A stretch of 64,000 nucleotides of DNA from Rotaria macrura (lineage: Eukaryota > Rotifera > Eurotatoria > Philodinida > Philodinidae). The notes under the pieces are model-generated. The model worked only from the letters and a program-made list of their open reading frames with translations, ran no database searches and was not told where the DNA came from. The stretch spans positions 1 to 64,000 of the forward strand of contig OENT01000705.1 in the NCBI GenBank assembly GCA_900239685.1. The letters are read 5' to 3'. This document shows, piece after piece, positions 1-11,700 of this stretch (positions within the stretch are counted from its first letter, which is position 1; each line of letters starts with the position of its first letter). Position numbers and translations under genes: made by a program.

Positions 1-1183
1 TGATAGAAAGCGAACCCAAGAAAAAATATTGATAGAGTAGAATTGAAAACATGATGTCTCTATTAAAAAAGCGAGACATCATGCACTTTCCTATACCTTA
101 TTCGTCTTCGTTTGATAAGAATAATCGACCATTCTCAGCTATTTCACTTATTCACTTGCAAAAAGAAAAGTTGTTAATTGGATTCGATGAAAACATTTTA
201 AAACTGAGCAAAGTAACCACAACAAAAAGCAAATATATGATATGCGTACAACTGATACTCTTACATGTTCCTTGATATCAGATGGAATTGCTTTAATCGA
301 AGAGTATCTATATGATGTTTCACGAGCGTGACTGTCAAGCAAAAAAAATAGATCCATACCATCACATTTTTCATCTTGTACCTACCTATGATGCATATGA
401 TGCCATATTGTTATTCAATCGAAAATAATGCCCTATTGGCTCTGTTTTTTCACGATTTTTCCTTTTGAAGTTTCAAGAGCACACCAAAAACATCAATAAT
501 GGCACCAAGTTGACAGAAATGATATCGCATTATTAATATTCACATCCCAAACATCTGGTTTTTATTTTTCTTGATTTCAAACTGAGAGAAAGATATTCAC
601 ACTTATTTCTCACAACTTTCTAATTCATGTTTTCCAGTAGGACTCAGCACTAAATGAAGCTTCCTTGATGAGGTGTAACTGCCATGATTAGTAAAAAGAC
701 AATTCAAGAACATGAAGAAATCCATTATCAATTTTCTATATGAGTGTAAGCGTGGGTGGCCTGCCTACGTTTGTGATTCAATTGCGGGTATTCAAGACCC
801 ACACTATACCCAGCACACACTAGAGCCCTGAATGATTCCAACGTTTTGAACCTGCACCCAACCCGGTAAGTTATGAGGTGCTCGAATCTGGCCAGGCTCA
901 ACTCGAACAATAATATAAAAGTCTTTTTGTCAACAGATGCGTCACATAAATATTGTGCATAACTAATGAATTCATCATTAGTATCTTAAATATGATTGGA
1001 AAAATTTCCCCATACAGCAGTAGATTTAGATTGGTCCAATATCGAAAATTGGCCATTTTACATAGACATTCGAATCTTTTCCTTTGAACTCATTTCTGAA
1101 AGAAAATATCTTGCTAGCGTTTAAGAAACGAATGTTACTTGCATCGTCTCATTGATAATTGGGATGAAAGGAAGTCGGGATCT
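1..1183. other. Intergenic, no recognised gene
   Basis: AT-rich sequence with only short, unconvincing open frames. A slightly more GC-rich patch around 745-905 holds GGGT/ACCC-type words (CCCACACTATACCC, CACCCAACCCGG), but I could not pair it into terminal repeats. No RNA gene or clear exon is visible. The stretch ends at the target duplication of the hAT-like element that starts at 1192. Confidence 0.5.
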
Positions 1184-1191
1184 TTCAAAGG

Positions 1192-1581
1192 CAAGGGGGA
1201 ACAGGCGAGACTTCAGTACTCCAGCGTACTCCCTGTACTCCCAGGCCGTACGATAACTATGCTTCAACAAGTTTTACATATTTCAAGCCTACTAGCCACC
1301 TGTGTTGCGGTATATTGGTAGGAGTACGGCCAGCACAAGTCCATCTCACAATAAAGCTAAAATACTTCAACGTACTCCAAAATTGGAAGTCAATGAAATA
1401 AAACGGAGTATTTTAGCTTTATTGTGAGATGGACTTGTGCTGGCTGTACTCCTACTAATATACCGCAACACAGGTGGGTAGTAGGCATGAAATATGTAAA
1501 ACTTGTTGAAGCATAGTTATCGTACGGCCTGGGAGTACAGGGAGTACGCTGGAATACTGGAGTCTCGCCTTTTCCCCCTTA
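1192..1581. mobile_element. hAT-like foldback MITE with 8-bp target duplication
   Basis: Near-perfect palindrome. The left arm runs about 1192-1366 and the right arm about 1408-1581, around a roughly 40-bp AT-rich centre. The ends read CAAGGGGGAACAGGCGAGAC and, on the other strand, TAAGGGGGAAAAGGCGAGAC. The 8 bases TTCAAAGG flank both ends (1184-1191 and 1582-1589). An 8-bp duplication with CAAGGG ends is typical of hAT transposons. GTACTCC/GGAGTAC words repeat just inside the ends, as subterminal transposase sites often do. There is no coding capacity; open frames across the arms are mirror images of each other. Ends and subterminal words match the 5.0-kb element at 30376-35403. Confidence 0.85.
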
Positions 1582-2150
1582 TTCAAAGGACATCTGCTCT
1601 CACATAACATCAAGCCCTCTGTAAGTATACGGCCACAAAATGGAGTAGAGAATATCCGTTGCTGGCTGAAGAGTTCTGAGATTTTACAATTGGTACGTTG
1701 ACAAAATGACTTCAAACTCATCACATAAGGAATGACAATACATTGGAACTGTTTCATAAATTCTTCTTTAAAATTTGTCTTACTTCTCAAATAACTTTAT
1801 TCATTCTCTTTCATCGAATTTCGATAAAATCAAAGAGATGATTAAATTAAGATATTTTATACAATATTATTGCCCCATTCGATTACTAAAAAGTGTTATG
1901 ATAAAATCATACAGGATTTTTCATATATATCAATTCTATCGGTTTAATATCAACTGCATGTGTGGGTGCAACAAATCTTGAATGTATTTGGGATTTGTCA
2001 CCAAATCTCTGAGATTTGGACTTGGATTTCGTTTTGGTTTCCGGATTTGGGGTATGGTTAGAACTGAGTTTCTAGCTGTGGATTTCGTCTAAATTTGGAT
2101 TACAGGATTGTTTGTATTAATTTTTTCAGCTTAGGTGTGGGATTCAGGAT

Positions 2151-3291
2151 CAGGGTTGCCACCTCATCAAGTCTAAAAAGCGGAAAACTGAACTTGAAAA
2201 GCGGAAAGAAAAACAGAAAAACCGGAAAAAAGCGGAAATGTATTTTTTTGTAGTTTTAGTATTTCTGAGAATATTCGGTATTTTTGCATATTGATATATG
2301 TGGCATTTCGTTTTATTTCACCAAAATTTCAAAATATGTAAAAGAGAAAATCAACGAAAAATAGAAGTTTTACTGGACCCGCTGTTTTTGAACGCATATT
2401 TGTTGTTAGAAGTAATTGATCCCAGTAAATCTTTATGAGATAAAAGATATTGATGCGTATCAGTATCAGTACATAAAAATGAGGAATTTCAATGAATTTG
2501 TAACTCAGCAGCTACTGCATCGACTGATATTCGATTACGAGAATCACTAAGTAACATAACTACCTTCTGCTGCTGCTACTTCTTCGCACTCCTTATTGGG
2601 CTTCATTGTTGATGTTATCAATTGTCGATTTTTATGTTAAACGATTTTATCTTATACATGTGTCTTTTCAACTTTATGGGCCGGTCAATATCTTTTTTTC
2701 CACCAAAATGGATTGAAAAATGTTCATCGCAGGCAATCCAAAGAACTTTACTTGAATCTGGTCTGTACTCGTAAAAATGATCCGAGCTAAGAATCCAGTA
2801 ATCACTGTGAATTAAACACGCCATTTTTTCTCTTCTATTCACAAGCTTTTGAGACGGCCTCGACGATTTTATTTTCATTTTATTTTAAAACTGATGTTGT
2901 TGGTATTAAATTTTCATGATTATTATCATTCTTATCTTCAATTATGATCGTACTATCCATGACTTGGAGAAAAATTGTTTCCACTATTGGGAGTGAGGTT
3001 CTTTTACGTGAATTTAGAATGCACAATTAGTTGAAAATAATTTGCTATCAGCTGAGAGCGGAATGTTCTTTTACTTTGAGAATAGGATTTTAGCACATTT
3101 TCTCTTACATAGAAAAGCTACTAGTGTTCTTCTTCCATTGATTTTATGAATCAGAAAAAGTAGTGATCATTTACTGCATGTGTTAGCAATAAGAATTACT
3201 TAAACAATAGCAGGTTTTATTCTGTAGGCATTTTCAACATGTAACATAGTTTGCACGAAAAAGTGGAACAACGAAAGAGGTGGCAATCCTG
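2151..3291. mobile_element. Nested hAT-like element, CAGGGTTGCCACCTC ends
   Basis: Sits inside the 1961-3771 element. The left end is CAGGGTTGCCACCTCATC and the right end, on the other strand, is CAGGATTGCCACCTCTTTCG. Flanks TTCAGGAT (2143-2150) and TTCGGAAT (3292-3299) agree at six of eight positions. AAGCGGAAA words follow the left end. Terminal and subterminal sequence is shared with the separate copy at 8070-8692. A zinc-finger-like relic lies inside on the minus strand (2618-2878), consistent with derivation from a coding hAT transposon. Confidence 0.7.
2618..2878 (-). pseudogene. Decayed BED-like zinc-finger fragment of a hAT transposase
   Basis: Open frame of 86 residues on the minus strand inside a hAT-type element. 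Residues about 50-72 read C-D-E-H-FSIHFGGKKDI-D-R-P-I-K-x-KRH. Many hAT-type transposases carry a finger of the form CxxC...FSI.HGG..DI..H....H near the N terminus, and the FSI-GG-DI core and the final KRH match it. One cysteine of the first pair and the first histidine (proline here) are missing, so the finger would not bind zinc normally. No catalytic RNase H-like region follows. The family link is inferred from the motif alone. Confidence 0.45.
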
Positions 3292-3779
3292 TTCGGAATT
3301 GGTGATACGTTTGGGATTTGGGGTTTGCACTTGGATTTGAGTTTGGGTCTTAGATTTGGATTTGAGTTTGGGTCTTAGATTTGGATTTGAACTTGGGATT
3401 TGTTTTCGATATAGATCAGTCAAATTTTTTAGTCGTGCTACACTGAAACCAAATCTCAATCCCAACTCCAAATCCCAATCCCGAATCCTACCCAAATCCT
3501 AACCACAACGATACTGAACAAATCCCAAACCCAAACCCAAAGCTAAGACACAAATCAAAATCCAAACGCAAATCTGTACCAAATCTAAACAGTTTTATAT
3601 TAAACTCTAAGAATTGATACTCTTCTCTCCTTTCTGAGACTTTATATTGAAAATTCTCATCAGATTTGGATAATTTAAGACCAAACCCAAATCCAAATCC
3701 AAATCTCAGTCGAGAACAAATCCAAATCTATTTACACCAAATCCCAAGGCCTTGGATTTGTTGCACCCCTAACTACATG

Positions 3780-5798
3780 AAAGTAAAATCTGATACCTCG
3801 GCTCCATCAGTCATAGAATGACCTTGGATAAGTCACTAACTGCTACTTTGTCTCGGACCACCCATCCGATAGCTAACTGACTAAGTTGTTGACATACACT
3901 AAATGGTCCTTGTGACTAGTATGTGGTTAGTCAGTATGTATGGGGAGCTTCAGAAATTAAGCGAGAAGAACTCTGAGTCAAACTGACCTTCTGTCCAGAG
4001 CTACGTTTTGTAATAGATGTAGCAAAAGTATTGGGCTTCTCGAAACTGTTCTCGGACAGCACCCTATACTGCAAGGTAGCCGAGAGGCGGAGTCTTCTGC
4101 TTCTTCTTCTTCTAAAACCTGATGGTCAAGTATCACAACAGAACTATTCCGTTCAAAGCATGAAATGGTTCATAGCAGATTGCTGGAAAATCAATGGATT
4201 TTAAGCAATTCCAGTGATTTCTGGAAATCAGATAATGATATTTAGAAAATTTCCTCAATCAATGTGAGACTGACCAATGAAATATGTAGCATTAATATAA
4301 GTAAAAAGGCCATTCCATTTTGGACCGATGAGTGCATATACATGGCTGCCTGTTATAGTATAGTATTTCAGTTTTACCTAAACATCTACAACCATATTCG
4401 CATCCAAGCACACACCGATCATCATTTCACAAAGTTCACTTGGATTTTTACGCTATTTTTGAGACTACTGTGATACTATCGATTTCCTTAGTAGGATGCA
4501 GAGAATCCTTGGTATGTATTGAAACTCATCATGATCTTACAATGTTGAAGGATTACTAAAACCATCAGGTGATTTTACTGAGCAATGAGACTGTAAGTAA
4601 ATTAACATAACATGCAGATATTTTTACACTATTTCTAAAAAGCCAGTTATTCCAAAGTTTTAAAATTAAAATGGACCGAAATTCTTCGGAATCCATCAGA
4701 TCCGAGAGGAAAAAAGTGAAATTTGCACGTGTCCATACTCGGTTTTATTCCATCGGCACTCCACTCATACTCCAAGCTAATCAACAAGAACTCCAGTCGT
4801 GCACCACGCTACTCCTCTGTATTCCAATCGAACTCCAGTGATACTTCACTCTATTCCAAAATCTTTTTTGAGTTCACGGAGTATCACCTTTTCCCCTTTG
4901 ATCAGATCCCATCACAAATTACCTTCCATGACGAATTCAGAAGACCTCAAGAATTATTCAATTCGTTCAGAATCTCTGACACATAGGCGTCGGATACATG
5001 CGCTACGCTATCCCATTTCAGAAAAACCTCTCATGACAAGTAAACCAAGGGAATGCTCACGAATTTCCCAAGGCTCATAACAGTACATTCCACATCGACT
5101 ACTTGAAAACAAAGATCTCACTAAACAACCGTTCGCTTAAAATCGGTTCTAACATCACAAACTAAGTTTTATACACCTGAACAAAACGCAGCAATTCAAA
5201 AAAATGCTTCACAAAAACTTCCCAAATAAAGAATTCTGCATAAAACCTCATTTACAACTGACTACAAAGACGCCATCCAGAAGTGCCCGTAAGTTTTCTA
5301 TCAGCTACCGCCATTTGAAAAAAGAAACTGACGCTAAATTCACTATCCCATGCGCTCTTTTCCAATGCTGCGGCTCCACACTTTAACTGAGAAAATCGTC
5401 TGAGATTCGTGGGAATCAGTAAGTTGGAATGATGAAATAATTTTCAACAAGAATTTTCAACAAATTCACAAGTTTTCACAAAGCGACGGCTCACCAAAAC
5501 TCACCGCTCACGCTACTTCTTCACTACTATGCAAAATCTTGAAATTCCTGCATTCCTACCTTTGATTGAGCAATACGTCCTCAATGGGGGGGAGGGGGCG
5601 CATCGTTTGCAGTGGAGAACGAGCTGCCAGGGCAAATTAACCACTATTTCAGATGTTTTGATGCAGCAACGGGTCTCTAAAAGTTCAATCTTCATCTACT
5701 TTCTAAATTCTATATTGAATCATGATATCCGATGACTCGACAATTTAATTCTGAAAATCATCAGCGATTCGTAGTAATCTCTTACGTCCCATGCCTTA
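3780..5798. other. Intergenic, decayed repeats only
   Basis: No recognised gene. About 4720-4900 carries ACTCC/ATTCC-rich words and ends in CACCTTTTCCCCTTTGATC, which resembles one decayed end of the CAAGGGGGAAAAGG foldback family seen at 1192-1581. A short CTTCTT microsatellite lies near 4100. The open frames at 4723-5080 follow the repeat and are not credible genes. Confidence 0.4.
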
Positions 5799-5934
5799 CA
5801 CTGTAAAAAAAGGGCACCGTAATATATCCTCGAACGGTTTATGAAAAATTTCATAAACGGAAAAAGGGTTTATTATACGTTGCATTTTCATAAACCTTTA
5901 AAGGGTATATTAATGTGCCATTTTTTTTACAGTG
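5799..5934. mobile_element. 136-bp TA-flanked MITE
   Basis: Terminal inverted repeats are CACTGTAAAAAAAGGGCAC (left) and, on the other strand, CACTGTAAAAAAAATGGCAC. TA flanks both sides (5797-5798 and 5935-5936), the mark of a Tc1/mariner-type insertion. The centre is itself palindromic (TTTATGAAAAATTTCATAAA). It has no coding capacity. The ends resemble the CACTCTAAAAAA elements at 43780 and 62760. Confidence 0.8.
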
Positions 5935-6355
5935 TACTGACTATCCTGCTAAAATCTCAAGAACTCCAGAAGTTTTCAGTGAGCTACGCGTCTTTGAATA
6001 TCCGCTGTCAAGCTGTTTATGCATGTTTATGCGATTTTTCTGAATGCTTGGATTTAGGTGTCTCGGCGAGAAATTGGCGCGGGAATTTGTGGGAAATCGT
6101 TAGATCTTGTGGAAGTGCACCTGTTACTAAAATTTGAACTGGATCCGATTTATTTTTGGCGTACTTGTAGGGGTTTATATTGCAAGGATTCATTTTTCGT
6201 GATAGTCAGACACGTATCCGAGCTTATTTTCGTGTTTTTTTCTTTCCGTTGAGAATTCGGTTTGTTATAGATGAGCCATTTTAATTCGAATATGTATCTG
6301 ATGTTTTGGATCATTGAGGACATACGTCGTTTAAGGGCTTGGAACTCCATTTTCG

Positions 6356-6545
6356 TCTCTCTATGTCTCGCCTCCACTCTCTATCCCTCTCGCTCTCCCT
6401 CTCTTTTCCGCCTTGATCCACCCTCTCTCTTCCCTTTCTCTCTCTCTGTCCCCCTTCCCATCGCTCCTTCTCTCCTATCTTCTCTCCACTTTCTCTACCT
6501 TCCTCCCTCTCTCCGTCTGCTCTTTTCTCTCTATCTGTGTTGTAA
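6356..6545. repeat. Low-complexity CT-rich tract
   Basis: Almost pure pyrimidine run built of CTCTCT, CCCTCT and TTCTCTC words on the plus strand. It lies just beyond the 3' end of the NHL-repeat gene, so a transcript of that gene reading on would carry a GA-rich tail. Open frames through it are compositional artefacts. Confidence 0.8.
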
Positions 6546-6678
6546 GTGATATTTTCTATCTTTTTTCTTTGGAAAATATTAGAAAAGCTTTTCGAGAAAG
6601 AAAGAAGATCGATTTCTCTCTCTCTTTGGTTAAATCTTTTCTTTTCTTTATGCTTTTTGAATTCTGTTATCTTCTTTT

Positions 6679-7596
6679 TTATTCATTTAATACCAAGTTG
6701 AATTTTTGTACTCTTCGGTTGTTGTGATCGCCAACGTACAGATTACCGTGTCGATCGAATGACAAAACGTACGGCCCATTCAGTTGGTTCGATTGTCCTC
6801 CTACATCGTTTCCACCAACAATGACACTTCCCTGTGTGGCTCCTTTGGGCCAACGCATGATTCGAGAATTGCCGGCATCAGCCACATAGACAGTGCCCAA
6901 TTGATCGACAACGACTCCAAAAGGATCTGACAATTGTTTGAGACCATTTCCTTTTCCTTGACCACCAGCCACGACAATGCCTTGTTTTGCACCTTCTACC
7001 CATTTAATCACACGATGAGTGTCCCAATCAGACACGTACACTGAATGATCTCGATCGACGAATATGTATTGTGGGTAACAAAGTTGATCGAGACGATCTC
7101 CACATCCATTGCCACCTGCAACCACTGTTCCTTGAGATTCTCCTCTTCGATATCGTCTCACTTCATGTTTTCCACTGTCAGTGACATAGAGAGATCCATT
7201 ATCGTCCATTGTCAAGCCCACACAACCGATGTTGGAGATGATCGTTTCTCCACTTGTCCCATTTCGACGAGGCCACCGAACCACTCTTGTATTCGAGTTA
7301 TCGCAGATGATGAGGCTATCAGTGTCTTTGTCGACAATCAAATCGCATGGGTTATACAACTGATTAGCTCCCCTTCCTTGTCCATTTCCACCGGCAACCA
7401 CTTGACCACTCGTCTCGCCCGAGTTCCATTTCATAATACGATGATTCCATTGATCAGTGACATAGACAGTTTGATCATCATCAACATACAAACCGACTGG
7501 GTTCAAGAGTTGGTTGACTTCATTTTCTTGTCCATTTCCTCCAGCCACAGTGATACCATTTTGTTGCCATTGAGCATTGACAGAAATATCAGGCAT
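6679..7596 (-). CDS. NHL-repeat beta-propeller protein, main exon
   Basis: The 305 residues from the ATG at 7596 form about six NHL blades, at roughly 28-58, 79-110, 124-150, 170-200, 221-251 and 272-300. Each has the pattern NQLxxPxGLxVDxxxTVYVxDxxNxRIxxW, separated by VAGGNGxG linkers. NHL propellers bind protein or RNA partners; the ligand here is unknown. Large sets of such proteins, often secreted or membrane-anchored, are known in bdelloids. The frame stays open upstream of the ATG to a stop about 75 bases away, and TTCGTTGTAG just before it could be a splice acceptor, so a 5' exon is probably missing from this model. The TAA stop overlaps an AATAAA poly(A) signal (GAATAAAAA), which gives a tight 3' end. 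There are no internal stops or shifts. Confidence 0.8.
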   Translation of the reverse strand: MPDISVNAQWQQNGITVAGGNGQENEVNQLLNPVGLYVDDDQTVYVTDQWNHRIMKWNSGETSGQVVAGGNGQGRGANQLYNPCDLIVDKDTDSLIICDNSNTRVVRWPRRNGTSGETIISNIGCVGLTMDDNGSLYVTDSGKHEVRRYRRGESQGTVVAGGNGCGDRLDQLCYPQYIFVDRDHSVYVSDWDTHRVIKWVEGAKQGIVVAGGQGKGNGLKQLSDPFGVVVDQLGTVYVADAGNSRIMRWPKGATQGSVIVGGNDVGGQSNQLNGPYVLSFDRHGNLYVGDHNNRRVQKFNLVLNE

Positions 7597-8069
7597 CACT
7601 ACAACGAATGATGAAAGGAATTCTTTTCGTCGTAAGAGAAAGAGTTGCGAAGAATAAATTCTCCTTCAAAAGTAATTCGGTACAACTGTGAATAATTATC
7701 TCTTCGCTAATAGGCTCGAAACCATAAAAACGTTCTGCTCGTGCTTGCAAATATTCCCTCTAGTGAAAGAAAGATTTTGTGCTGAAATGAGTTGATTTCA
7801 TTCGTTCGCACAGAACAAAAATTATGGTTTTTCTCGAAATCTGAGTTGTTTAGTCGCTGAATAAAACCTTTTTCGAAGCAGTGTTACAGATTCCTCAGAT
7901 CCTTACATTAAACTTCTGCAACTAGCTCATTTCCAATAACCGAGTCAATGCTTGAGACGAATAAAGCAACTATCAAACAGACCTTCTGGCTAGATGACTG
8001 GATATTTTCTACAGGGGAAGTATTTCTTCTGCTTTCATGGAAGTAGTCTTTTCAAAGAAGCCTGGTAAA

Positions 8070-8692
8070 CAGGGTTGCCACATCATGAAGTCGAAAAAGC
8101 GGAAACTCTATCAAAAAATACGAAAAAACGCAGAAGCCTACAATTTTGCTGATATTTTTCAGTTTGGTATAGTTTTATGAAATAAAATTTGATCTGGGTG
8201 AAGACAATGCATGCACTCACATGCATCTCTTGAGTTTGGTACAGTTTTATGTTTGTCTGATTGTAGCATTATTATTTCTATTTTCAAGTTTCATGGATGT
8301 TTTGATTCCCAAGTATGCTCTCGTTATGCATTTGTTTTAAGAAATTTGTTGAAATTTTCGGATTTATACCTTTTTCTGCGTCAATGGACCACAGAAATAC
8401 AATGAATCACCAGAGTTAGCTATTGATTGAAAGTAGAATGTTGCTTTAACTTCATTAATTTGAGTTGAAAACAATCTTTCTTTCATAGCAAAAATCTTAA
8501 TGCTCTTCCAGTAAGTTAGCACACTGACTAATAATTGTGATGACGGACCATCTACACATTTGATCACGTTTTATTAAACTGTAACAGGCTTTTTTCTATG
8601 TCGAATTGTGAAGAACCAAATGAAAATCTTTTATCCGAAACAGCGAAAAAAAGCATAAAAATGGTGAAAAAGCGGAAGAGGTAGCAACCCTG
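8070..8692. mobile_element. hAT-like element, second copy of the CAGGGTTGCCAC family
   Basis: The left end CAGGGTTGCCACATCATGAA and the right end, on the other strand, CAGGGTTGCTACCTCTTCCG are followed by AAGCGGAAA words on both sides. Flanks CTGGTAAA (8062-8069) and CTAATAAA (8693-8700) match at six of eight, the two differences both being G to A. Ends and subterminal words match the nested element at 2151-3291, but the interior is shorter (623 bp in all) and non-coding. Confidence 0.75.
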
Positions 8693-8700
8693 CTAATAAA

Positions 8701-11700
8701 AAGACGTGTAGGTTTGTTTAGGCCATGAAAATCTGTGTGTGTAGTTAACTATAGTAATGGATGGGCTAGCCGCAAGTGGAGCCCCATAGGAACACCGATG
8801 AACGACTAGCCGCTGAACAGAACCTTTTTTTAAAAGAAACCTTTCGAGCCTGGAACTAATTGAGTGACTGTGTATCATTCAGGTCTAATTGGTTATGGCT
8901 ATTCAATGAGTGAGAATAAAACTGATAAAATATTACGTTTTAATATAGCCCCTAGATTGTGAAAGAAAAAACGTTATAGTGCAGCTGCTCGGTGACAATG
9001 ACAATATATAATTTTTTCAAATCACATTGTGACCATCGATCAATGATTGCACACCAGACAGATTATTGCGTGGAATCTAAGACTTTGAAGTTAACCATGT
9101 TATTGTGTTTTTACCACATTGTGCTCCTTTCAGTAGAAGGCTTTGCAACTAAAAGGGTCGAGTTACTTGTAATTTCCTAGCGATGAGTTCTTATGAAAAA
9201 ATCTGGGAAAATTTTCCTGTTTATCATTCGAAAAAAAATGAAGACGATCATCTTTGTGAACCATTTGTGGACGTTTTTGCTGATATCTATCATATTTTCG
9301 AAAAAACTAAAAATTCTTGCATAAGGTCTTGGACTAAAAATCTATTGGATTTAGATTGCTAATTTTAGTATTAAGTCATTTTTGAAATATATCATAGAAG
9401 CACTGAGGATTTTGCGAAAAACCTCAGAAATTGTTCACCGAGTATGATTAATTGTGAAGCTGTAGGCAAGTTTCACTGTATAGAATACTAAAGGCGAAAT
9501 GAAGGATACTAGAAGCGTGGTCTGTGAACGTAGAAGCTTTGTCAAGGATACTGGAAAAGTTCTCTGGACTGCTAGAATCGCCTTGTCCGTTTGTTACCAC
9601 CTAAATCCTTCCATACTAGAAGGTCCCATAATTAATTGAATTTTTGAAAATCAGGAATTTTCATTAGTGCATCTTCACAGAAATATTCGCAGTTTTCAGG
9701 ATTTTGAACCAGTACATCTGAAAACAGTGAGATCAACATTATGCATGAAATTGTAAATTCCTGAAAATCTTTCTTTCAAGTCCTCAACGTTGCTTAGGTT
9801 TTCTAAAAAAACATTTTGAAAGTAAAAATTGCACAAAAAAAGAGAGCATAATACAAGACTGCCCCTCCCCTCCAGAAACATTTTTACGATTCAACATAAT
9901 GGAGGACTTCGGGTGTTTTATTATTGGATAGAGGGAGGAGAGGTTAGAAGAATAATAAAGCATCCTCCAATGATCATTTGGAATACTTTTGTGACAATCT
10001 GTGATGCTGAAGGGGTGATTTGAGATGCTTGAAACTTTTTCTGCGATTCTTACAACATCATGTAGAACGCTGGAAGCATCATCTGTAATTTCATGTATGA
10101 GTGCACAGATAGTGAAGACGCTCTCTTATAAATTAGAAACCTTATCAAGAAAGGTCGAGGCTTGACGAGGCGTGAGAGATTCAATTGATACCCTTCAAGT
10201 CGACAGGCAGAGAATGGGAGATAGTTGACCTGTAAATGGAAGTATGTTGGATGCCAAAGGTGCTCGCTGAAACCCTGCACAGCCATCATTGGATGGAAGT
10301 CGCAGTAGTGAGCTTTTGCTATGTTTTATAGCGAAGACGCGAAAGGAATGACTTTTAATGCTGATGGATGGAGAGTAAGTGTTGGTGTGATTGTTTGTGC
10401 AGTTACTCGAGCGCAGGTACACCCGACATGAAGAATACGAAGAAAGTTTCTGGGAAACTTTGTATGGTTCTGAAAGTTCGGAGTTCTAACTCTGGATGGA
10501 AAAATTGAAAGGAGATGTCATTAACACTCGACTTAAACAAACAAGAAATAGAATCTGATTAAAACATGTCATAATTTCGAAGAAAAATAATATCGTCAAA
10601 GTAAATGAATATGTAAGATTTTTGTCTTTAAGATTCTTGTGGCGCGTTCAGATTTGAAACGTACTTTACTGCTTGATGTGGAACAGTTATAGTGCGTTAA
10701 TGTGAGTTTGCTTGAATTGAAATTTAGTTCAATTCTTCAAGGAATTGATTTCAGCTATATCCGAGGAATAGAGTTTTTATCTCAATTTCTATCTCGATCG
10801 CAAATCATGAAACTAGGGGTGGGAGGACATCGTGCAATAAACGAAATGCTCAGTTTTCTCCAGCAATAAAATCAAATTTTTTAACATTTTACCCGTTTTT
10901 GCAAGATTTTCGAAACAAGCAGTTTAAACTCGGAATATTTGATTTTTCGGTCTGCCACTGATATTGGTTAATCTCCGATTGAAAACAATTCAATTACAAG
11001 CAAGAATAGACGATAGAAGGGATTCTATCTGTACCAGATTCGTCCAAGTACATAGCATTTTCTCGTATATCTGAAGCTGCACAAACATAAAAAGGAAAGT
11101 ATATGTATATCTGTTGCATTGTATTATCTTGCAAAAATGACTAGGTTGTCTGAGTTCCTTGTTTAATGAGGACGTGCTTTATTAGAAAATATATAGAGAT
11201 ATTTCTTATTTTATTTTTATTTTCTTATGAATTCTAATGTTAAAATAACTTGCATCCAAGTTGTTTTTTTTTCACATGTTTTGCCAAATAAATATGTCTA
11301 ATCAAAAAGTATCACAGAGAAAAAGAAAGATTTTGATAAAACTATGGGAATATTATTCAATTGGTATTAGTCACGTTTTACAAAGGTATAAATTGATTAC
11401 AATGCGTTTTCAATAATTAGTTAAATGTTACGTTGAAAAATGATGTCTTTTATGTGTGCTAAACTTGATGCATATAATCCAAAAGTAAGAAAAAAATTAA
11501 ATCACGTCCTGAATAGTTAATAGATACATGAAAGCCTGAAATTACTGATAACATCTTTGGAACAGTTGACATGTATATAAAATGTTAATCGAAACACTAC
11601 CAATCGAAAGACGAGTTCGTATTCAGTCATTCCTTTTCCATCACCGATCTCATTGTCAATCTATTAGAACTCACAAGAAAAGAAAAGCAATGAAATGATA

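Larger units (their letters stand above)
1961..3771. mobile_element. hAT-like element with GGATTTG subterminal repeats
   Basis: The ends are TGTGGGTGCAACAAATC and, on the other strand, TAGGGGTGCAACAAATCC. The flanks ACTGCATG (1953-1960) and ACTACATG (3772-3779) match at seven of eight positions, which fits a hAT 8-bp duplication. Both subterminal regions (about 1980-2100 and 3300-3760) are filled with degenerate GGATTTG/CAAATCC words. The interior is occupied by a second element (2151-3291). No transposase frame is intact. The mismatch in the duplication suggests an old insertion. Confidence 0.75.

Noticed and set aside
6271..6727. Serine/leucine-rich frames at 6271-6727
   Set aside because: They translate a CT-rich low-complexity tract.
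7045..7611. 188-residue frame on the plus strand
   Set aside because: Antisense shadow of the NHL-repeat exon, whose blade pattern clearly sits on the minus strand.
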